Shown: in pieces, positions 21,526 to 26,369 of the stretch
How positions within the stretch are numbered: position 1 is the first letter of the stretch
How the letters are laid out: every line of letters starts with the position of its first letter
The notes under the pieces: model-generated
Told to the model about the DNA's origin: nothing
Database searches by the model: none
What the model saw: the letters and a program-made list of their open reading frames with translations, nothing else
Translations under genes and position numbers: made by a program
Origin: Candidatus Avelusimicrobium faecicola
GTDB lineage: Bacteria > Elusimicrobiota > Elusimicrobia > Elusimicrobiales > Elusimicrobiaceae
DNA length: 26,369 nt
Direction: 5' to 3'
NCBI GenBank assembly: GCA_900540405.1
Contig: UQFW01000013.1
Location: 1 to 26,369 of the forward strand

Positions 21526-22536
21526 ATGGAAGGGTTAGGCATTACATTTTTGGCGATACTTGCATTTTTTGTTATTGTGATTATTGCCAAAGGCATTATT
21601 GTAGTAAAACAAGCGCAAGTAATGATTATTGAGCGCTTTGGTAAATACCTGGAAGTCTTAAACCCGGGTATTAACTGGATTATCCCCATTATGGATAAAC
21701 CGCACTTAATGGAATGGCGCAACAGCCGGGAATATATGGATAGCACCGGCCGCACGCGCTCCGTACCGTTTATGGAGCTGCGCGATACGATTGATATGCG
21801 CGAAACCGTGTACGACTTCCCGCGCCAAAGCGTGATTACCAAAGATAACGTAGGTATTGAAATCAACGCGCTGTTGTATTTCCAAATTACGGACCCGCTG
21901 AAAGCGGCGTATCAAGTGGAATCCTTGCCCACCGCCATTGAAAAATTAACGCAAACCACGTTAAGAAACATCATTGGTGAAATGGACTTGGACCAAACCT
22001 TAACTTCGCGCGAAATCATCAACGGCAAATTGCAGGTTATTTTGGATGACGCCAGCAACAAATGGGGCGTAAAAGTAAACCGCGTGGAATTGCAGGATAT
22101 TATTCCCCCCGCCGCCATCCGCGAAGCCATGGAAAAACAGATGAAGGCCGAACGCGACCGCCGCGCTATGGTGACGGAAGCCGAAGGTACCAAAACGGCC
22201 CAAATTTTGAAAGCGGAAGCGGTGCGCGAATCCGAAATTAAAAAAGCGGAAGGGTTGAAACAAGCCGCCATTCTGCAAGCGGAAGGGGTGTCCGAAGCCA
22301 AAATTAAAGTAGCCACCGCCGAAGCAGAATCCGTAAAAATCATAGCGGGCACGGTGGCGCAGTCTTCCAACCCGGCCAGCTATATGATTTCCATTAAATA
22401 CATTGAAGCCCTGTCCAAAATGACGGACGGCAAAGATAACAAAGTTATTTATATGCCGTATGAAGCCTCCAATGTATTGGGTGCCGTGGCCGCCATTAAA
22501 GACTTAACCGGCGGAGCCCCCACCCCCACCAAATAA
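21526..22536 (+). CDS. qmcA: SPFH/Band 7 (stomatin-like, QmcA-type) membrane protein
   Basis: A 336-residue protein: an N-terminal transmembrane helix (about 4-27), the SPFH/Band 7 domain (about 28-205, with VIIERFGKYLEVLNPGINW, SVITKDNVGIEINALLYFQI, WGVKVNRVELQDIIPP), and a long Ala/Glu/Lys-rich coiled coil (about 205-285, repeated KAEA.RESEIKKAEG units). It ends in the conserved YMPYEASNVLGAVAAIKDL. It forms large oligomeric rings or cages in the membrane in related bacteria. AAGGAGA precedes the ATG. It is paired with the NfeD gene upstream and closed by a terminator. Confidence 0.92.
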   Translation: MEGLGITFLAILAFFVIVIIAKGIIVVKQAQVMIIERFGKYLEVLNPGINWIIPIMDKPHLMEWRNSREYMDSTGRTRSVPFMELRDTIDMRETVYDFPRQSVITKDNVGIEINALLYFQITDPLKAAYQVESLPTAIEKLTQTTLRNIIGEMDLDQTLTSREIINGKLQVILDDASNKWGVKVNRVELQDIIPPAAIREAMEKQMKAERDRRAMVTEAEGTKTAQILKAEAVRESEIKKAEGLKQAAILQAEGVSEAKIKVATAEAESVKIIAGTVAQSSNPASYMISIKYIEALSKMTDGKDNKVIYMPYEASNVLGAVAAIKDLTGGAPTPTK

Positions 22537-22552
22537 CCGTTTGAACAAACGC

Positions 22553-22588
22553 AAAAAGGCCCGGGGTTTCTTAACGCCGGGCCTTTTT
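22553..22588. terminator. Bidirectional terminator between SPFH gene and MATE gene
   Basis: AAAAAGGCCCGG, a 12-nt loop, CCGGGCCTTTTT. It is symmetrical, with an A-run and a T-run, and serves both converging genes. Confidence 0.92.
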
Positions 22589-22604
22589 ATATATAGTATC
22601 CGCC

Positions 22605-23975
22605 TTAATGTTTTTTAGAAAAGAAGAAGTTTTGGCGGTATTTTTCAAAATGGCGTTTAAGCAGTACAAACGCCAGCACAACGGAAATTGCATCCGCAAT
22701 CGGCGGGGAGAAAAACACGCCGTTTAACCCCAAAAACAACGGCAAAATAAGCACCAGCGGTATAACCAGCAATACTTGCCGGGAAAGGCTCAAAAAAGCC
22801 GCTTTTAAGGGTTTGTTAATGGCTTGGAAAAAGCTGGTAGTAAGGATTTGGAACGCCACCAGCGGCAGCAGTAAATTCAGCACCCGCACCGCATAAGCGG
22901 CCAGGGAAATAAGCTCTTGGTCCGTACTATTAAATACAGCCACCACCTGGCGGGCAAAAATTTCTATCAGCACAAACCCCACCGTAGTAATAACCGTGCC
23001 CCAGCGGATAGCCATTTTGAGCGTTTGGATAGCCGTGGTATATTTGCGCGCACCGTGGTTGTAGCCAATCAACGGTTGGGCCCCTTGCGCTAGCCCAATC
23101 AGCGGCATTAAAATAATGGTATTTACGCTAATAGCAATTCCAATGGCCGAAATAGCCACATTCCCCCCATAGTGCAGTAGCGCGTGGTTCAAAATAACAT
23201 TTAAGACCGAAGACGCCATCTGAAACGCAAATTGGGAAAACCCGATACAAACGCTTTCCCAAAAAATATGCCATTTTAACCCAAAATACCGCCAATGCAG
23301 TTTATAACTGCTCCGCTTGCCTACAAAAAACAGCAAAATCCATAAAAAGGAAACCACCTGCCCGCACACGGTAGCCAGTGCGGCGCCTTTCATTCCCCAC
23401 CCAAAGCTAAAAATAAACAACGGCCCCAATACGATATTTACCGCCGCGCCGATTAACTGCGTGCCCATGGCCGTTTTGGGGTGGCCGGAAGAACGGATAA
23501 AGTTGTTCATCCCCAGCCCGATAGCAAATAAAAAATACCCCGGCATAACGGTTTGCGTGTATTCCCGCGCATACGGCAATACGGCGCTATCGGCCCCCAA
23601 AAAGCCTAAAATGGGGTTCAAAAATACATAAGTGCCCAGGGTCAGCACGCCCGAAATGAGGGACAGCAGTACAAAGGCGTTGCCCAAAATACGTTGGGCC
23701 TCGGCCTCGTTTTGCTCCCCCAAGCGGATGGAAAACAACGCATTGGCTCCTACCCCTATCAGGGCACTGAACCCCACAAAAACAAACCCCAGCGGGAACA
23801 AAATGCTGATACCGGCAATTCCTAACGCTCCCAGCGTGCGCCCGAGCAACACACGGGAAATAATGTTATAAAGCGCACTTACAAACATTCCGGCTACGGC
23901 AGGGGCGGAAAATTTAATTAATAATTTAGATAAGGCTTTATCCTTAAACGGATTTTTGGCAACAGGTGCAGACAT
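22605..23975 (-). CDS. MATE family multidrug/metabolite efflux transporter
   Basis: A 456-residue polytopic inner-membrane protein with about 12 hydrophobic helices in two homologous halves, as in MATE Na+/H+ antiporters. The opening (LLIKFSAPAVAGMFVSALYNI), GVGANALFSIRLG and the start of the second half (LIGLAQGAQPLIGYNHGARKY) are typical of the family's MepA/DinF-like bacterial branch. I choose the ATG at 23975 with GGAAG upstream over the in-frame start at 24005, which would add ten residues. The substrate cannot be told. It is a single gene, divergent from a prepilin across a 147-bp AT-rich spacer. Confidence 0.9.
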   Translation of the reverse strand: MSAPVAKNPFKDKALSKLLIKFSAPAVAGMFVSALYNIISRVLLGRTLGALGIAGISILFPLGFVFVGFSALIGVGANALFSIRLGEQNEAEAQRILGNAFVLLSLISGVLTLGTYVFLNPILGFLGADSAVLPYAREYTQTVMPGYFLFAIGLGMNNFIRSSGHPKTAMGTQLIGAAVNIVLGPLFIFSFGWGMKGAALATVCGQVVSFLWILLFFVGKRSSYKLHWRYFGLKWHIFWESVCIGFSQFAFQMASSVLNVILNHALLHYGGNVAISAIGIAISVNTIILMPLIGLAQGAQPLIGYNHGARKYTTAIQTLKMAIRWGTVITTVGFVLIEIFARQVVAVFNSTDQELISLAAYAVRVLNLLLPLVAFQILTTSFFQAINKPLKAAFLSLSRQVLLVIPLVLILPLFLGLNGVFFSPPIADAISVVLAFVLLKRHFEKYRQNFFFSKKH

Positions 23976-24060
23976 ATTTTTTCTTCCGATAAAAAACACC
24001 GCCATTAAGCAGTGTAAATATATTTTATCAAATAATAAAAACCGCGTTCCAGTGCTAACC

Positions 24061-24089
24061 TTGATTTATTATATTTTATTTTATAAACT
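24061..24089 (+). promoter_or_regulatory. Probable promoter for prepilin at 24123
   Basis: TTGATT (24061-24066), a 17-bp spacer and TAAACT (24084-24089) in a strongly AT-rich stretch. Other overlapping AT hexamers make the exact boxes uncertain. Confidence 0.4.
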
Positions 24090-24122
24090 TAAAATAGCAT
24101 ATCCTAAATTAGGAGGAAATAT

Positions 24123-24656
24123 ATGCAAAATAATGGGTTTACATTAATTGAATTATTAGTAGTTGTGCTAATCATCGGTATTTTGGCGGCTATGGCTATG
24201 CCACAATACTTTAAGGCGGTGGAACGCGCCCGCATGACGGAAGCCGATACGCTTTTAGGCAGTATTGCGCTATCCCAACGGCGCAAATTTATGCAAACAA
24301 ACCACTTTTCTACGCATTTTAAGGGTTTGGATGCGGCCCCCAAAGGTGCTATTGATTCCGTCTATTACACCAAAGGGGACCCCGTCACCGGGGCCAACGG
24401 CAACGGTTTCCGGGTCTATTTAACAGGCACCGGGTTTACGGAAGGCCATGTGACGGCCTCCCGCCGCGCCACCAACGGCAATTTACAGTACCAGTATCAC
24501 TTGCGCCGCTATTATCAAAGTGATTACACAATGTGCTATGGCGATAACCAAGCCGGTAAAGAACTCTGCGCGGACTATTGCGGCACCGATACGCCCAAAC
24601 TGCGTTGTTGCAATAACGGCACGCAAGGCGAATGCCCGGCTGTGACCAATAACTAA
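24123..24656 (+). CDS. Type IV prepilin-like protein, 177 aa
   Basis: The leader is MQNN-G/FTLIELLVVVLIIGIL with Glu+5 and the helix end PQYFKAVERARMTEADTLLG, nearly the same as the other prepilins in the window. The ribosome site TTAGGAGGAAAT is the strongest of the four. The globular part is Gly/Asn/Tyr-rich and ends with six cysteines, including CYGDNQAGKELC, DYC and RCC, probably two or three disulfides. It is a stand-alone gene with its own promoter and terminator, and no assembly genes are nearby. It looks like a major or abundant pilin because of its strong expression signals, but that is inference. Confidence 0.92.
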   Translation: MQNNGFTLIELLVVVLIIGILAAMAMPQYFKAVERARMTEADTLLGSIALSQRRKFMQTNHFSTHFKGLDAAPKGAIDSVYYTKGDPVTGANGNGFRVYLTGTGFTEGHVTASRRATNGNLQYQYHLRRYYQSDYTMCYGDNQAGKELCADYCGTDTPKLRCCNNGTQGECPAVTNN

Positions 24657-24672
24657 CGGACTTTACTTGTAA

Positions 24673-24709
24673 AAACCCCGGGGATTTATAAAAAATTCCC
24701 GGGGTTTTA
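24673..24709 (+). terminator. Rho-independent terminator after prepilin
   Basis: AACCCCGGG, an A/T-rich loop with one bulged G, CCCGGGGTT, then TTTAT, starting about 17 bp after the stop. Confidence 0.88.
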
Positions 24710-24740
24710 TTGTCCGCTTGTGGGCGGGATTTTCTATAAT
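24710..24740 (+). promoter_or_regulatory. nadB promoter with -10 box 6 nt before ATG
   Basis: TTGTCC (24710-24715), a 19-bp spacer and TATAAT (24735-24740). The ATG is at 24747, so the transcript would start at or within a base or two of the start codon. No ribosome site is present in ATATAT between them. Confidence 0.55.
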
Positions 24741-24746
24741 ATATAT

Positions 24747-26294
24747 ATGAAAATACTACATACGGATTGTCTGGTTATCGGGGCCGGAATTGCCGGCTGT
24801 GTTTACGCGCACGAGGCCGCCAAAAAAGGGCTCAAAACCATTTTGCTCAGTTGCGGCCCGCTGGAAGATGCTAATAGCGATTTAGCCCAAGGCGGCATTG
24901 TGTATGAGCCGCATTTGGTTATGCAGGATTTGTTGGAAGATGTGCAACTGGCTACGGCGCATTTGTGTAATGACGAGGCCGTGCGCACGCTTTCGCAAGC
25001 GGGTTGCAAAGCCATTGAGGAAATCTTCTTAAAAGAAGCCCCCGCTAATTTTGACCGCGACGAAAAAGGGGCCTTGCGTTTCACGCGCGAGGGCGCCCAC
25101 CGCAAAAACCGTATTATTTATTCCAAAGATACCACCGGGCACGCTTTATTATCTGCCATACAAAAAGCCATTTTACACAACCCGGCCATTACCGTTATGC
25201 CAGGCACCTCGGCCATAGATTTATTAACTTTATCCCACTCCTCCACCAACATTTTGGACCGCTACTATCCGCTTACCGTATTCGGCGCGTATGTACTGGA
25301 TAACACATCCGGCGAAGTGTTTGCCATCACCGCCAAAAAGACCGTTTTGGCTACGGGCGGCGTGGGGCAAGTGTACCGCCACACCACCAATTTCCAGCAC
25401 GCCTACGGGCATGGGATTGCTATGGCCTACCGCGTGGGGGCGCGGGTTATGAATATGGAATTTGTGCAATTCCACCCCACGGTATTTGCCAAAGGCAAAA
25501 ACTTTTTAATTTCCGAGGCTCTGCGCGGCGAAGGCGCCATTTTGCGCAACTGCCGCGGGGAAGCCTTTATGCCCCGCTACCACGCCTTAAAAGACTTGGC
25601 CCCGCGCGATATTGTCGCCCGCGCCATAGAGCAGGAACGCTTGGAAACCTCGCACAACTGCGTGTATTTGGATATTACCCACGAGCCGGCGGAATTCACC
25701 AAAAACCGCTTTCCGGCCATTTATAAAAAATGTTTGGAATCCGGCATAGACCTGACGAAACAACCCATTCCCGTAGTACCTGCCGCGCACTATTTTTGCG
25801 GCGGGATTTACGCCACCCCGCAAGGGCGCACGAACATTGTAAACCTAAACGCCATTGGGGAAACGGCCTGCACCGGCTACCACGGGGCGAACCGTCTGGC
25901 CAGCACCTCTTTATTAGAGGCGGTAGCCATGGGCTATTTATGCGCCGCGGCGGACGCGCAAGATATTGCGCAAAACGATTTTCACATCCCCGCGCCTAAA
26001 GAATGGGTGATTCCGTCCGAAAAGCCGGACATCAACCTGGTTAAACAGGATTTGGATACCCTTAAAAACACCATGTGGAACTATGTGGGTTTAGTACGCA
26101 GCCACACGCGGCTGAACCGGGCGGAAAAAATCTTGCGCCACCTGCATAACGAAATTGACGCCTTTTACAAAGGCAATGCGCTGTGCCAGGAATTGCTGGA
26201 CTTACGCAACGGCACGCAGACGGCGCTGTTGATAACGTATGCGGCGATAAAGGATGAGCAGTCCCGCGGGTGCCACTACATCATAGATAAATAA
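24747..26294 (+). CDS. nadB: L-aspartate oxidase
   Basis: FAD enzyme that oxidises L-aspartate to iminoaspartate, the first step of de novo NAD synthesis. The 515-residue protein has the dinucleotide fold GAGIAG (12-17), SDLAQGGI, RTLSQAGC, TGHALLSAI, LATGGVGQVYRHTTN, the active-site EFVQFHPT, SEALRGEGAIL, PRDIVARAIEQE, and HYFCGGIY followed by GANRLASTSLLEA. The C-terminal helical domain (about 420-515) is present. It belongs to the succinate dehydrogenase/fumarate reductase flavoprotein family; the SEALRGEGAIL and REDxV-like PRDIVAR pattern and the absence of an SdhB neighbour favour NadB. nadA and nadC are not in the window. The ATG at 24747 is chosen because TATAAT ends 6 nt before it. 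Confidence 0.93.
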   Translation: MKILHTDCLVIGAGIAGCVYAHEAAKKGLKTILLSCGPLEDANSDLAQGGIVYEPHLVMQDLLEDVQLATAHLCNDEAVRTLSQAGCKAIEEIFLKEAPANFDRDEKGALRFTREGAHRKNRIIYSKDTTGHALLSAIQKAILHNPAITVMPGTSAIDLLTLSHSSTNILDRYYPLTVFGAYVLDNTSGEVFAITAKKTVLATGGVGQVYRHTTNFQHAYGHGIAMAYRVGARVMNMEFVQFHPTVFAKGKNFLISEALRGEGAILRNCRGEAFMPRYHALKDLAPRDIVARAIEQERLETSHNCVYLDITHEPAEFTKNRFPAIYKKCLESGIDLTKQPIPVVPAAHYFCGGIYATPQGRTNIVNLNAIGETACTGYHGANRLASTSLLEAVAMGYLCAAADAQDIAQNDFHIPAPKEWVIPSEKPDINLVKQDLDTLKNTMWNYVGLVRSHTRLNRAEKILRHLHNEIDAFYKGNALCQELLDLRNGTQTALLITYAAIKDEQSRGCHYIIDK

Positions 26295-26317
26295 CAACTG
26301 GTGGTAAGTTTAGAGAT

Positions 26318-26361
26318 TAACGCACAAGGGGAAAAATAACATTTTTCCCCTTGTTTGCGTT
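26318..26361. terminator. Long hairpin after nadB
   Basis: AAGGGGAAAAAT (26326-26337), a 3-nt loop and ATTTTTCCCCTT (26341-26352) form a perfect 12-bp stem, flanked by a further AACGCA/TGCGTT pairing with one mismatch step. The T-run is inside the stem rather than after it, so it is either a terminator acting for nadB or an intergenic palindrome; the window ends 8 bp later. Confidence 0.55.
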
Positions 26362-26369
26362 TGAGGGCA

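Noticed and set aside
24747..26294. Succinate dehydrogenase or fumarate reductase flavoprotein instead of NadB
   Set aside because: There are no iron-sulfur or membrane-anchor subunit genes beside it, and the length and motifs fit L-aspartate oxidase better; still, it is the same superfamily.

Overview
The window reads as a chromosomal segment of a Gram-negative, gut-type bacterium. My best guess is the phylum Elusimicrobiota (the Elusimicrobium/Avelusimicrobium group). The guess rests on four scattered orphan prepilin genes with almost identical leaders and N-terminal helices but unrelated tails, together with outer-membrane OmpA-type lipoproteins, a KDO-pathway isomerase, and a periplasmic alpha-2-macroglobulin/PBP1C pair. 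This is inference from gene content, not a database match. I see no rRNA, tRNA, CRISPR array, insertion sequence or prophage gene.

Layout. 1-593 (minus): two tandem type IV prepilin-like genes, the second cut by the window edge, behind a good promoter at 646-674. 594-921: a gene-free GC-rich stretch with palindromes and a plus-strand terminator. 922-1338 (plus): SlyD-type FKBP isomerase. 1406-2170 (minus): an MgtE N-domain plus CBS-pair protein without a membrane channel. 2258-3911 (plus): a Schlafen/AlbA_2-domain protein followed 10 bp later by a third prepilin. 3912-5791 (minus): arabinose-5-phosphate isomerase (kdsD) and a membrane-anchored ankyrin protein. 5893-6576 (plus): AlkD-like DNA glycosylase. 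6630-14446 (minus): a 1902-residue alpha-2-macroglobulin with an intact thioester motif, coupled to pbpC. 14558-18415 (plus): a compact pterin/deazapurine operon (DUF1189-like membrane protein, queD, queE, folE, folP, a PTPS-III-like gene, folK). 18450-19962: two OmpA-domain lipoproteins. 20188-22536: SirB1-like transglutaminase-fold protein, NfeD, and an SPFH/QmcA-type protein. 22605-23975 (minus): MATE transporter. 24123-24656: a fourth prepilin. 24747-26294: nadB, followed by a large hairpin.

How genes work together. In the pterin operon FolE makes 7,8-dihydroneopterin triphosphate, which can go to QueD/QueE (queuosine precursor) or to folate. No folB is present between folP and folK. The gene in that place is a second PTPS homologue with Glu rather than Cys in the active-site motif, the signature of the PTPS-III bypass enzymes that convert dihydroneopterin triphosphate directly to 6-hydroxymethyl-dihydropterin. 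A2M and PBP1C are the usual envelope-defence and repair couple. NfeD and the SPFH protein are the usual membrane-microdomain couple.

The most interesting points are: the PTPS-III substitution inside a fused queuosine/folate operon; four genes whose only visible expression signal is a -10-like hexamer 6-7 nt before the ATG, suggesting leaderless mRNAs; a shared cysteine-loop motif in the prepilins, with one copy enlarged by an exact 15-bp tandem duplication; and a possible small RNA in the 675-840 gap.
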